Under the pieces are notes generated by a model. That model did no database searches. It was not told the origin of the DNA and worked only from the letters and a program-made list of their open reading frames with translations. A program made the translations under genes and the position numbers. From Planctomycetota bacterium (lineage in GTDB: Bacteria > Planctomycetota > JACQVV01 > JASMLP01), in the NCBI GenBank assembly GCA_030748635.1, contig JASMLP010000147.1, positions 1 to 64,000 of the forward strand: a stretch of DNA of 64,000 nucleotides, given 5' to 3'. Shown here piece after piece: positions 7,554 to 17,700 of this stretch (within the stretch, counting starts at the first letter, position 1; every line of letters starts with the position of its first letter).

Positions 7554-9041
7554 ATGACGCTTCGCCTCTTCATGATCCTTCTTTTCGTCTTTCCTGGAGT
7601 CACCTCTCTGGCCCAATCCCAGGAATGGATCGAAGAACCCTTCTCGCTCTCCAGCAGCCACCCTTACCCGAATCGGGCCCAAGGAGAAACCCAGACCATT
7701 CAGAAACGAGGCGCTACATCGATTCGCTTGTGGTTTGATCTCCTGGAAACAGAACCGGGCTGGGATCACCTCAACCTCCAGGATGTCTCGGGAAATGTTT
7801 ACCAGGAACTCTCAGGATATCGTTCGGGTTTCTGGAGCAACCCAGTTCCCGGGGATACGATTTTCCTGCGATTCTGGAGTGACGACTCCATTTCTGGTTA
7901 CGGATATGTCATCAGCCGAATCGCTTATCAAACCGACGCGCCGACCCCTCCTAAACCCTCCCTATCCAAACCCTCTCTCCTATCAAAAATACGCCTCTAT
8001 CAGATCGACTCCGGCGGAACTCTTCACCAGATCAGAGAAACCAACACTATTCAGATTTTCACACAGGGAAGTCCCACCCGAACAACCTTTGACTTCCTGA
8101 TCTGGGGTTTTGACTCCTCAGATCGAAAACTGCGCCACTTTCCTTTCAAACCCAAAATCACCTTCGCTGGATCCGGTGTTTTCGGAACCCTCGAATCTCT
8201 CGATTCGACCACCTACCGATTTCATGCCGGCCCCATTCCTACCAAAAACCTGACGGTGACCGTGCAAGACCCCCAACACCACCAAGTCGAAGCTCGATTC
8301 CGGGTCGATATTCTCGAACCGGTCGTGAAACGCCCCTCTCGGCCTCCGAGCCTTTCCCCACCAACCTATGTTCAGATCGGGGCCTTTACCAATCCCGAGT
8401 GGGCCAGCCGAAAAATCGCTCAGGAACCTCAATTCCCCATCCCAACCGCCTACCAAACGTGCAACGCATTCCAGATCATTTCCGAAAAGTCGATCGAGAT
8501 CGAACACATTCAGATCCGATTTCAGGGACAAAACAGATCCCAAACAATCGTACACGGCCCCATACAGGTTCGAGCCGGTGAACCCTACGAATTCTCGACT
8601 CCAAACCGTTCCGGCCAACGAATCGTCCGCCTCGACGTCAAACAACGGATGCACCGTTCTGGGCGCACACTCCTTTACGCGCGCGCTTTCCAACGCCATC
8701 CGGTAGCCCCCCAATTCGTACAAATCGGAACCTTCACCAACCCGGAGTGGGCCAGTCGAAAAATTGCTCAGGAACCCCACTTCTCGATCCCGACGGCCCA
8801 TCAAAACCGCAACACATTCCGAATCGTGACCGACAAGCCGATCGAACTCGACCGTATTCAAGCCTGGATCGCAGGCCACTCCAAGCCGCTTACCGTAATC
8901 CGAGGGCCAATCCGAATCGAAGCAGGTCAAGCCTACGACTTCTCGACTCCCAACCAACCGGGTAAGCCCATCCAACGCATCAAGATCATGCAGCGCATGC
9001 ACCGCACCGGACACACCACTCTCCACGTCCAGGTTCCATGA
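7554..9041 (+). CDS. Secreted CUB-like protein with tandem C-terminal beta repeats
   Basis: 495 residues with a signal peptide (about 1-20, ending near TSLAQSQ). Residues about 23-125 (SSSHPYPNRAQ.., TEPGWDHLNL, SGFWSNPVPGDTIFLRFWSDDSISGYGYVI) resemble the CUB-like beta sandwich found on secreted proteases. A beta-rich middle follows. The C-terminus is a tandem duplication with a period of 116 residues (about 272-387 and 388-495); both copies keep NPEWASRKIAQEP, a GPI(Q/R)(V/I)xAGxxYxFSTPN core and QRMHR(S/T)G. These copies resemble DUF2541-type beta domains (low certainty) rather than SPOR domains. First gene of an operon with a lipoprotein (ATGA overlap) and a Ser/Thr kinase, so an extracellular ligand-binding or adhesive role is inferred. 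Confidence 0.8.
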   Translation: MTLRLFMILLFVFPGVTSLAQSQEWIEEPFSLSSSHPYPNRAQGETQTIQKRGATSIRLWFDLLETEPGWDHLNLQDVSGNVYQELSGYRSGFWSNPVPGDTIFLRFWSDDSISGYGYVISRIAYQTDAPTPPKPSLSKPSLLSKIRLYQIDSGGTLHQIRETNTIQIFTQGSPTRTTFDFLIWGFDSSDRKLRHFPFKPKITFAGSGVFGTLESLDSTTYRFHAGPIPTKNLTVTVQDPQHHQVEARFRVDILEPVVKRPSRPPSLSPPTYVQIGAFTNPEWASRKIAQEPQFPIPTAYQTCNAFQIISEKSIEIEHIQIRFQGQNRSQTIVHGPIQVRAGEPYEFSTPNRSGQRIVRLDVKQRMHRSGRTLLYARAFQRHPVAPQFVQIGTFTNPEWASRKIAQEPHFSIPTAHQNRNTFRIVTDKPIELDRIQAWIAGHSKPLTVIRGPIRIEAGQAYDFSTPNQPGKPIQRIKIMQRMHRTGHTTLHVQVP

Positions 9042-9559
9042 CTCCCAAACCCAAGCCGACCATCCCCCCTCTCTTCCTGCCCCTTCTCCTCTTGATTTCT
9101 TTTGCACCAGGAGGGTGCAAAAGCCTTGGCGATCCCGGTCCGCTCTCTTCTCCTCCAGAAACCACCGCCCCCGATCCGGCCCGACTCACCCGATTTCTTG
9201 CTGAAATTCGACAATTGATGTTTCAGGCCCAGATCCACCGGCTTCAAGGACCTCACGACCTGATCCTGGAACAAAAAACGTTCTATCGTCTTGTACGAAA
9301 GACCCCATCGACAGAATCTGTCGTTATCGGTTCACTCCCGATCCCTCCAGAACTGGAATTGGTCTCCTCTCCCCCGGTCGTTCGATTTCACCGAGAAGGT
9401 CATTTCAGTTGGTCCGGCCCTGATGTAACCGATATCACCTCTCCCACAACCAAGAGGGGCGATATCACCGTCCGATTAAGAGGAACAAACCAGTATGGAT
9501 TCATCGATCTGGTTCCTAAAATGGGTCGCGTCCAACTACTCATCAAGAGCTTTCGCTAA
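9038..9559 (+). CDS. Putative lipoprotein of unknown function
   Basis: 173 residues. The N-terminus has a hydrophobic core (FLPLLLLISFAPGG) followed by C and KS, a somewhat atypical lipobox (PGGC) that would give an envelope lipoprotein. The body is mixed beta and helix with no family I recognise; the segment after residue 55 contains FLAEIRQLMFQAQIHRL and a beta-rich C-terminus. It starts inside the stop of the secreted CUB-like gene (ATGA) and ends 6 bases before the kinase ATG, so the three are almost certainly one transcript. A lipoprotein partner of the secreted protein, reporting to the kinase, is a reasonable guess and nothing more. Confidence 0.7.
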   Translation: MTPKPKPTIPPLFLPLLLLISFAPGGCKSLGDPGPLSSPPETTAPDPARLTRFLAEIRQLMFQAQIHRLQGPHDLILEQKTFYRLVRKTPSTESVVIGSLPIPPELELVSSPPVVRFHREGHFSWSGPDVTDITSPTTKRGDITVRLRGTNQYGFIDLVPKMGRVQLLIKSFR

Positions 9560-9565
9560 CCCTTC

Positions 9566-12310
9566 ATGCCCCCCTCTACGGACCCTCCTCCCGAACCGAC
9601 AGACCCGGACCACGCCGGCATTCCGCTCGATGACGATTCCTTTCATTCGAGCGAACTCCCGATCGTTTCCCCTCGTCTCCGGGAAATTTCGGAGGAAGAC
9701 TCCCTGCAGACTCCTCGAGCGGGAAATTCTTTTGGCTCATTCCGGCTACTCCGACTCATCGGACGCGGTGGCATGGGCTCTGTGTACGAGGCCCAGCAAG
9801 ATACACCCTCCCGACGAGTCGCGTTAAAAATCCTCGGCTCTCACTGCTGGACAAACCCCACCGCGCGCCAGCGATTCCGAAGAGAGATTCTTTCCATCTC
9901 TTCTTTTCAGCACGACCACATCGTCCGCGTGTTCACAGCGGGAGAAATCGACGATATCCCCTATTACGCGATGGAATTACTCGAGGGCCAACCGTTGGAC
10001 CAGTTTCTCTCGGAAGGGCACCTCCCTCCTCGAAAAGCTTGCCAAATCGCCCTTCAGGTCGCCAGCGGGCTCGAGTACTCACATAGCCGAGGCATTGTTC
10101 ACCGAGACATCAAGCCGTCCAACCTCATTCTCACCCAGAGAAAAACAGACGAAGATCACATCGTCATAACCGACTTCGGCCTCGCCCAAGATGAATTCGG
10201 GGAAGATCTGACTGCTACAGGCCAGATCTTAGGCACTCCTCTCTACATGGCTCCCGAACAGGTTTACGGAATCCGAGACCAGATCGGGAAGAAAAGCGAT
10301 ACCTACTCTCTGGGAGCAACCCTCTACCATCTTTTGACCGGGCGCCCTCCGATCGACGCCAAAAGTTTTGGAGAGCTCCAATCTCGGCTTGAAACCCAAC
10401 CGTTCATCCCGCCGAGCAAGATCCTCTCCAGCATCCCCACCGATCTGGATCGGATATGCAACCACGCCCTGTCGAATAACCCAAAAGATCGTTATCCATC
10501 AACCGGAGAAATGGCGCGCGACCTGGATCGATTCCTTCGCGGAGAGGCGGTATGCGCGCCTCAAGTTCCTTCCCCTCACCGAACGCGTAATGTAATCGTT
10601 GCGCTCACCCTGATCGGTGTCCTTTGTGGAATCGGCTTTCAACTCCTTCTCAGCAGGACTTCACAGCAAGATCTCGATCAGAAAATCACCACCCAGGACG
10701 AGAAACGCTTAGCTCAGATACTCCGGTCCAAAGATCAGAAGCGATTGGCTCTTCTCCAAACCGATTTCAACAAAATCTCGAGTCGTTTTTATTCTCGCCA
10801 CATCGGCCACAAACAATATCAATCGGCACTCCAAGACATACTCCTGCAGCTACGAGTCCTGATTACTCAATCACCCAACATTTCAGGGTGTCATGACCTG
10901 AGAGGACAAATTCTGGGACAACTAGGTCAACCCGAGCAATCCGAAATATCCTGGCGAAAATCGATCCAGATCGACCCCCACGCTCTTGGAACCCGAATTC
11001 GCCTGATGAGGCACCTCCTCCACCAGGTGTACGACCTTCGATATCTTCCCCTAGATGGGTCCCCGACCCGTGCGCTCGAACGCTCACGCGCCATGGCCAA
11101 TGCACTTCAGGATCTGTATACCCAAGCTCCTCTTCTTCCGGATGAATCCCGGTCAATCGCTCTGGAGACACTCACCCAAATTGGCCATTCGGTGGCATTC
11201 AAGGATGATCTCGATACCCACACTCTCTGCCTGCAAGGCTTGAAACAGGATTTGCCTCCCGCTGTGCGAGCAGATCTGGAGTGGATTGGTGGCCTCTCTG
11301 CCCAGCCCCCTTCCGAAATGCGGCGTGGTTTCGAAAAGGCGATCGAACTATCTCCCCAGCACATTCACGCTCGATTCAGCCTCGCTCGCTTCCATCATCA
11401 ACAAGCGGTTCAGTCGCCTACAGGAACGGGACGTCACCTGAGTAAAGCTCGAGAAATTCTGGATGAAATCATCCTCCTTTCCCCTAAACGAGTCTGGTCA
11501 TTTGTCGAGCGAGGAACGATCCTCTTGCGCCTGAAAAATTACCCGAAAGCCCTCAAGGATCTGAATCGAGCCGTCGAACTGAGTCCCATCTATTACGCCG
11601 CACGCCTCCAGCGCGGAATCGCCCGTCGACAGACCGGCGACTTCCTGGGTTCCATTGAAGATCTGGACACCGCCATCGGGGCCCACCCCCAGGAAACCGA
11701 AGCCTGGCTGGAGCGAGCCCGCGCCTACATGGAGCTTCAGAAATACAAAGAGGCCTTTCACGACTTTAGCAGAGTCCTTTCCATGTCCCCCGACCACCTC
11801 GAGGCCCGAGCCCAGCGATCCATCCTCCACAACATTTCCGGCCGAAAGGAAGAAGCTCTCCTGGACGCCAACAGATATATCCAACTCGCCCCCAAATCCT
11901 CATCCGGCTACCGAGCCCGAGGACAGGCCCACCTCTCGATGGGTGGCTACCTACAAGCTATCCAGGATTTCACCCAAGCCATTGAAGTCGACACAAAACC
12001 CTCAGCCCACGACTTTTCCAATCGCGCTGTGGCCCGATGGAGAATTAATCAAATCCAAGAGGCCTTCAAAGACTTCTCTCATTCGCTAAAAATCGACCCC
12101 TCCCATAGCCGATCTCTATTGGGTCGAGCCGGCATCTTCCTTCAGATGAGCAAAAATCCCGGCCTAAAGAAAGCGGATCGAACCCGTTTGCTCCAGAAAG
12201 CCCTGATCGACTGTCGACAGTTTCTGAAAACGCCGGAAAATCGGGCCCTCCCCCACAAAAAGGGGAAGGATCTGCTGAGAAGGATTCAGAGCCACCTCAA
12301 TCAGCGGTAA
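9566..12310 (+). CDS. Transmembrane Ser/Thr protein kinase with C-terminal TPR array
   Basis: 914 residues. A disordered acidic N-terminus (1-55) precedes a Hanks-type kinase domain (about 56-330): GRGGMGSVY glycine loop, VALKIL Lys near 88, VHRDIKPSN catalytic loop near 180, TDFGLA near 202 and TPLYMAPEQ near 228, all intact. One membrane segment follows (about 341-362, VIVALTLIGVLCGIGF), then a long outer-face or periplasmic region (about 435-895) of TPR units (DLRGQILGQLGQPEQSE.., RGTILLRLKNYPKALKDLNRA, RARAYMELQKYKEAFHDFSRV). This is the PknB-TPR layout common in Planctomycetota. It is the last gene of the operon begun by the CUB-like protein and is convergent with an ECF-like sigma factor, so it may signal to that or to the FHA proteins in this window (inference). 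Confidence 0.93.
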   Translation: MPPSTDPPPEPTDPDHAGIPLDDDSFHSSELPIVSPRLREISEEDSLQTPRAGNSFGSFRLLRLIGRGGMGSVYEAQQDTPSRRVALKILGSHCWTNPTARQRFRREILSISSFQHDHIVRVFTAGEIDDIPYYAMELLEGQPLDQFLSEGHLPPRKACQIALQVASGLEYSHSRGIVHRDIKPSNLILTQRKTDEDHIVITDFGLAQDEFGEDLTATGQILGTPLYMAPEQVYGIRDQIGKKSDTYSLGATLYHLLTGRPPIDAKSFGELQSRLETQPFIPPSKILSSIPTDLDRICNHALSNNPKDRYPSTGEMARDLDRFLRGEAVCAPQVPSPHRTRNVIVALTLIGVLCGIGFQLLLSRTSQQDLDQKITTQDEKRLAQILRSKDQKRLALLQTDFNKISSRFYSRHIGHKQYQSALQDILLQLRVLITQSPNISGCHDLRGQILGQLGQPEQSEISWRKSIQIDPHALGTRIRLMRHLLHQVYDLRYLPLDGSPTRALERSRAMANALQDLYTQAPLLPDESRSIALETLTQIGHSVAFKDDLDTHTLCLQGLKQDLPPAVRADLEWIGGLSAQPPSEMRRGFEKAIELSPQHIHARFSLARFHHQQAVQSPTGTGRHLSKAREILDEIILLSPKRVWSFVERGTILLRLKNYPKALKDLNRAVELSPIYYAARLQRGIARRQTGDFLGSIEDLDTAIGAHPQETEAWLERARAYMELQKYKEAFHDFSRVLSMSPDHLEARAQRSILHNISGRKEEALLDANRYIQLAPKSSSGYRARGQAHLSMGGYLQAIQDFTQAIEVDTKPSAHDFSNRAVARWRINQIQEAFKDFSHSLKIDPSHSRSLLGRAGIFLQMSKNPGLKKADRTRLLQKALIDCRQFLKTPENRALPHKKGKDLLRRIQSHLNQR

Positions 12311-12352
12311 GTTCCACCTCCGACACCTCTTCCGAGAACACTGCGCGTTCCC

Positions 12353-13099
12353 TCAGCAATCTTCCTCCGGATCCTCGGTTTTCGCATGGATCGAAGATGC
12401 CGAAAAATCGAGCACCCGATGACTTCCCAGAAACTGAGTCAGGTCGCGAAGTTCGGCTTCCACATCCTCCTCTCGAGTCACATATTCGGAAATCGAAAGA
12501 CGGATCTCCTTGGCAAAAACCGCTTTCCCCCGGTGAACAAAATTCTTCACCTGGGCCAGAGTCAAGTCGAGTTCCTCAGCAATATCCTTCTGTGACCAAG
12601 TCACTTCTGATCCACTTTTGCCAAAACAGAAGAGTCGGAATGCCCGATAACACTCGGGACGTCCTCGGCCGTAATAGTGTTCCTTGAGTCGTCGACGAGC
12701 CTGATTGAATAACGAGGCGTACCATTCCTGATCGAACGATTCTTCACCCAAATCCTCACCACTTTCGGCATCCCCCACCGCTTCGAGGGGAACGACCCGG
12801 CCCGCCCCACGCTTCTGAGCCGAAGCCGCCCGGTACCTGTCGATCAAAAATTGACGAGCAGCGTGGAAAAGAAACTTCCGAAAGGATCCCTTGCGCGCAT
12901 CGGCTCGCCCCAAAAAGTCTCGCTCCAGAAAGGCGTAAAAAAGTTCTTGGGTGACTTCCTCTGACTCCTCCACAGACGGCAAGCGACGAGCCACAAAACG
13001 CCGAACGGGGCTCCAGTATTTCTGAAAAAAATGCTCGAAATCGCGCCCTTCGATACGAGTCCATTCGGTCAGAAGAGGTTCGTCAGGAAATGACTTCAT
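12353..13099 (-). CDS. ECF-like RNA polymerase sigma factor
   Basis: 248 residues. Region 2 is visible at about 20-95 (FEHFFQKYWSPVRRFVARRL, EEVTQELFYAFLERDFL, FRKFLFHAARQFLIDRYR) and region 4 at about 170-205 (WSQKDIAEELDLTLAQVKNFVHRGKAVF, a helix-turn-helix). A 60-residue linker separates them and a C-terminal tail of about 45 residues follows, longer than a minimal ECF factor. The start codon overlaps the mnmA stop as ATGA on the - strand, so it is translationally coupled to a tRNA-modifying enzyme, an unusual partner. No anti-sigma gene is adjacent; the convergent Ser/Thr kinase is the nearest signalling gene, which fits ECF factors regulated by kinases in this phylum (inference). Confidence 0.88.
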   Translation of the reverse strand: MKSFPDEPLLTEWTRIEGRDFEHFFQKYWSPVRRFVARRLPSVEESEEVTQELFYAFLERDFLGRADARKGSFRKFLFHAARQFLIDRYRAASAQKRGAGRVVPLEAVGDAESGEDLGEESFDQEWYASLFNQARRRLKEHYYGRGRPECYRAFRLFCFGKSGSEVTWSQKDIAEELDLTLAQVKNFVHRGKAVFAKEIRLSISEYVTREEDVEAELRDLTQFLGSHRVLDFSASSIHAKTEDPEEDC

Positions 13100-14184
13100 C
13101 TATTTTTCCCTTCAATAGTTCCTCGTGCGAGAACGACCCGATCTTCAAGATCATAAAGGACAAGAGTCTGTCCTGGAGTCACAGCATCCTGGCGCTCCTC
13201 GAAATACACTTCAATTCGATCCCTTTCCTGGCAGGCAATACTCGCTCCCACGGCACGATGACGATAACGGATCTGAACCCGACAAGAAAAGGATTCTCCT
13301 ACTTCTGGGGGCGATGCTCCCATCCAGTTCATCCCGCTGGCCACGAGTCCTCCACTCGCCAATTCTTCACGCCCTCCCACCACAACCGTCCGTGCTGCGG
13401 GGTCGAGTTCGAGAACATAGAGAGGCTTTTCGGAAGAAATCCCCAACCCTCGCCTCTGCCCAATGGTAAATCCCGCCACCCCATCGTGGCGGCCCAGGAT
13501 TTTCCCGGACCGATCCAAAATCTCTCCCGGAGCCATCGCATCCGGTCTGCGATCACGAACCAGGGAGCGATAATTTCCTGAAGGAACGAAACAGATTTCC
13601 TGACTCTCCGGTTTGTAGGCGTTGGGAAATCCGTGTTTTTTCGCAAGACTGCGCACCTCGGATTTTTCCAAATTCGCCAGAGGGAACCGGGCCCACTCGA
13701 GCTGTTCCTGGGTCAAACCCGCCAGATAATAGGTCTGATCCTTGTCCCGGTCCTTCGGTCGACACAAAGCGCGACGACCCGAAGGAGCGACCAGAATATC
13801 GGCGTAGTGCCCGGTAGCAACCGCTTCCGCCCCCACCGATCGAGCAAAATCCAGGAGGTGACCAAACTTGAGCCAGTCGTTACAGCGAACGCAAGGGTTG
13901 GGGGTTCGACCGGCCGCGTAAGCGTTCACGAAATCCTCGATGATCCGCCCGAAATCATCTTCGAAATTCAAGGCATAAAAGGGGATACCGAGGATGCCCG
14001 CGCACCCACGAGCGATCTGAGCATCGGCCGCCGAACAGCATCCTTGTCGATGAGGATCCACGTCAAGAGGGGCTTCGACACCGCTGCGCATGAAAAGCCC
14101 GATCACCTCGTGCCCCTCCTCGAGCAGTCGCAAAGCGGCTACGCTCGAGTCCACTCCTCCGCTCATCGCCGCCAGAATTCTCAT
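13096..14184 (-). CDS. mnmA: tRNA-specific 2-thiouridylase MnmA
   Basis: Adds sulfur to uridine 34 of Lys, Glu and Gln tRNAs. The 362 residues have the PP-loop AAMSGGVDSSVAAL at the N-terminus, the first catalytic Cys in NPCVRCN (near 100), the second in ICFVPSGNYR (near 200) and the C-terminal beta-barrel with FTIGQRRGLGI and YRHRAVGA. Length and motif order match the family, so it should be active. Its stop overlaps the start of the sigma factor (ATGA), so the two are cotranscribed. The 190-base gap to yajC on the other strand holds the divergent promoters. Confidence 0.96.
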   Translation of the reverse strand: MRILAAMSGGVDSSVAALRLLEEGHEVIGLFMRSGVEAPLDVDPHRQGCCSAADAQIARGCAGILGIPFYALNFEDDFGRIIEDFVNAYAAGRTPNPCVRCNDWLKFGHLLDFARSVGAEAVATGHYADILVAPSGRRALCRPKDRDKDQTYYLAGLTQEQLEWARFPLANLEKSEVRSLAKKHGFPNAYKPESQEICFVPSGNYRSLVRDRRPDAMAPGEILDRSGKILGRHDGVAGFTIGQRRGLGISSEKPLYVLELDPAARTVVVGGREELASGGLVASGMNWMGASPPEVGESFSCRVQIRYRHRAVGASIACQERDRIEVYFEERQDAVTPGQTLVLYDLEDRVVLARGTIEGKNR

Positions 14185-14307
14185 AAGCCCTCATATTGAA
14201 GAAAAACGCCCCGAATCGCAAAAATTAGATTCGCCCGAAATAGACCTTTCGGCCGGCTTTTCGATTGTAAAAGACCCGATGAAGCCTGCAAAGTTCAACC
14301 TGCTATC

Positions 14308-14335
14308 TTGCATCCCGCCGATCGGCCCCTAGAAT
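14308..14335 (+). promoter_or_regulatory. Promoter for yajC-secDF
   Basis: TTGCAT (14308-14313), a 16-base spacer and TAGAAT (14330-14335), 39 bases before the yajC ATG. The spacing equals that of the other promoters read in this window. Confidence 0.55.
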
Positions 14336-14374
14336 CAGGCCCTTTTCCAAACTTTTCCTCGAAAGATCGTTTCG

Positions 14375-14722
14375 ATGCCTGACCGATTACTACTTATCCT
14401 AGCCTCCCCCGAAGGAGCAAGCCCTCTGGTCGGCCTGGCTCCCTTCGCCATCATGTTCTTCATCTTCTGGATCCTCTTGATCCGCCCCCAAAAAAAGCGA
14501 CACGATCAGCGCATGCAAGTCATCAAGAACCTACAACGCAACGATCATATCGTCACCATGGGCGGTCTTTTCGGCACCATCTTGAAAATTCATGACGACC
14601 GTATCGTTCTGCGAATCTGCGACAAAACCAATGCCCAGATCACCGTGACCAAAAATTCCATCGCCGGCAAGGTCTCCAATGGAACCGAAACCAGTGGAAC
14701 CGAAACTGGCGGCGCAAGCTAA
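14375..14722 (+). CDS. yajC: Preprotein translocase accessory subunit YajC
   Basis: 115 residues with one N-terminal membrane segment (about 20-40, LAPFAIMFFIFWILLI) followed directly by RPQKKRHDQRMQ and the conserved NDHIVTMGGLFGTILKI domain, the YajC signature. YajC associates with SecDF to assist protein export at the inner membrane. The C-terminal tail (TETSGTETGGAS) is low in complexity. It lies 39 bases before secDF, the classical yajC-secD-secF order, and has its own promoter upstream. Confidence 0.95.
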   Translation: MPDRLLLILASPEGASPLVGLAPFAIMFFIFWILLIRPQKKRHDQRMQVIKNLQRNDHIVTMGGLFGTILKIHDDRIVLRICDKTNAQITVTKNSIAGKVSNGTETSGTETGGAS

Positions 14723-14761
14723 TTCAAACAATCGGCCGTCAGGCCGGGAGAACCCGTACCC

Positions 14762-17700
14762 ATGTCCGAAAATCTGCCCCTACGATTTCTGACCATCTTC
14801 GCACTCGTCGCCGTGGCGGCCTTTTTTGCCCTCCCCCCGGACTCTCGTCCGATACTCCAGACAGAAACCGAAGTCTTCAAGATCCACCTAGGCCTGGATC
14901 TCTCCGGTGGCACCGAACTGGTCTATCGAATCGACCCCAAAAAACTTCCCAAGAATGAAACCTTGCAAAAGGTGGTCGAGGATGCCCGCCGGGTCATGGA
15001 GAACCGGATTAACAGTTCGGGATTGATCAAGGAACCGATGGTCGCCATCCAGGGAGATGACCAGATCCTGGTCCAGCTCCCCGGCGTCAGCGACCAGGAA
15101 GCACAGACCATCAAGCGAGTTCTCGAACAGGTCGGATCGCTCGAATGGCGCATGGTTTCCCTACAGGAAAAAGACGAACGCGCCAAATACGACCAGTTCA
15201 AAGAAGGCAAAAACCCGGGCTACAAACCGCCCGCAGGAACTCGATGGATTCCGTCGACCCCTGACATAAACGGATCGTCTCAACTGGATCGTCTCATCGA
15301 GTGGAGCGAAAACCCCAAGAAATTCTTTACCGGAGAACAACTCCAGTCGGTCGGCCTGACCACCGACCACAGGACACTCAAGCAAGTTCCGAGTTTCCAG
15401 TTCAAGACCAAATACCACGGCCTGTTCGCTTCCTTCACCGGAGACCCAAAACATACCGGTCGTCCCATGGCCATCATCTACAACCAGAAGGTGAAAAGTG
15501 CGCCTGTCATCGAGCAGAAAATCCCAGGGGGAGCCGGAATCATCACCGGAATGGATCCCGAAGAAGCCCGTGATCTGAAAGTCGTCCTCAGTGCGGGTCG
15601 CCTGTCGGTGAAGCCAGAGCCGATCAAGGAAAACACCGTCGGACCGACTCTCGGCGACGATTCGATCAACAAGGGCCGAGAAGCCATGCTGGTCGGATTC
15701 GGACTGGTCATTCTTTTCATGGCCCTCTATTACCGGATCGCTGGCCTGGTTGCCGTGGCCTCCTTGATCATCAACCTCCTACTCATGTATGCCGGCCTGG
15801 TTCTCGGCGGAGCCACACTCACCTTGCCCGGCATCGCCGGAGTCATTCTCACCGTCGGCATGTCGGTGGATGCCAACATCATCGTCTTCGAACGGATCCG
15901 GGAAGAACGAATTCGGGGCAAATCGCTGGCCCAAGCGATCCGTTCCGGATTTGAACGCGCCATGGTCACGATTCTGGACGCCAACATCACCACCCTACTG
16001 ACCGCGGGTATTCTTTACTGGGTCGGTAGCGGACCTGTTCAAGGTTTTGCCGTCACGCTGTCTCTGGGCATTCTCTGCTCGATGTTCACCGCTCTCTTCG
16101 TGACCCGAACCATTCTGGTCGCGCTGGTCAACGGCGGAATCATGAAAGAGTTCGGCACGGGTCGGCTTTTTAGCAACTCGGCTTTTTCCCTCCTCTCCAA
16201 ACGCCAGGCCGCTGCCTTCATCTCGATCGGCGCCATCATTGCGGGTTTAACGATCTTCGTGCAACGCGGTGACAGCAACCTGGGAATCGACCTGAAGGGT
16301 GGCGCGTTGGTTCACTTTCGACTCGGTAGTGCCGTCGACGTCAGCGAAGTCCGCCAAATCATTGTCAAGGGTTTCGAAGACGAAAGTTCGCCCAGCAAGG
16401 CAATGATTCAGGGTTTCGATCGTGCCGAGGTCCAGCGAGTAAAAACCCAGGGATTCGACGACCCCCCTGGTAAAGGACGAGCCTTTGCCGTCAAAACAGC
16501 AGGACTCTCCAAGGAAAAGCTCCTTTCCCTCAACGACACACTCCGTCAGCGAAGCCAGATCGTTGAAACCAACCGGATCAACGCTCGCGGGGACGAACTG
16601 GGTGCCCTGGAGAGAGAGAGTGCTATCCTCAACGACCTGATCGAGCAGATCAACCTGCTCCAAAAAGTCAGCGAGATCGACGAGAAAATCGCCACCGGCA
16701 AAGGGGCGAAGATCGAACTCGATCAGCAACGCCAAAATCTGCTGCGGGATCAAAAACTCCCCAATACAGACCGCCTCACTGCCGAGTACTTACGCGCCTT
16801 CCTTTTGCACTATTTCAATAAGAAGCTTGTTCCCGAAGGAATCACCTCAGGATTCCGGGAAAAAACCGGGGACCAAGGCACCTTCCGCTTCTCATTTAAT
16901 CTTCGCTTTCTCAACCCTGTGACCTCCGATCTTGTCTGGGACAATCTAAGGGTAAACAAGGAGGGCCAGCCCGCATTATTCGGAAACACCAACAACCAGA
17001 ATAACAATAGCAAGCAGGTGAAACTCTACCCACTCGATCCGAGCGGGAAAGTGATCACCAACGCCGACCCGACCGCGATGTTCGAACAGTTCAGCCTGGA
17101 CTTTCCCCTGTCCGGGACCTCGGCCACGGATACCGCGCTGGAATTGGCCGTCGTCGAACAACAGGTTCGTAAGCGCATCCGCAAGCTGCGAAATTCCGAG
17201 GAAGCCATCGTCTCCTACCTCTCGGAACCTTTTACCAGCACCACCAACATCACCGGAGTGGTCGCTAAACGCCAGAAACAGGATGCAACCGTCGCCATCA
17301 TCGGCGCCCTTTTCGTGATCTTGATCTACATCGGCTTTCGGTTCCAGTGGCGTTTCGGGGTCGCGGCCATCGTTGCCCTAAGCCACGATGTGTTGATCAC
17401 GTTGGGGTGCATCGCGATCTTCGCGCAAACCGGATTGGTCGACGTCGAGATCAACTTGCCGATCATCGCCGCTTTGCTCACGATTGTGGGTTACAGCCTC
17501 AACGATACCATCGTTCTCTTCGATCGAATCCGGGAAAATCTCACTTCCCAGACGGGTGACGCCTATATCGAAGTGCTGAACAAGAGCATCAACCAAACTC
17601 TTTCCCGTACCGTTTTTACCAGTTTTACTACCTTCCTGGTTGTCGCCATACTGTTTGGAGTCAACTACGGGTACGGCAGCGTCATGGAAGGATTCGGCTT

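Noticed and set aside
8367-9035. SPOR domains in the CUB-like protein repeats
   Set aside because: VQIGxFTNPEWASRKIA looks SPOR-like at first, but the period of 116 residues and the beta-rich remainder do not fit the 70-residue SPOR fold.
8118-9107. 329-residue - strand frame opposite the CUB-like gene
   Set aside because: Antisense shadow of the secreted CUB-like protein; composition is Gly/Asp/Arg biased and there are no family motifs.
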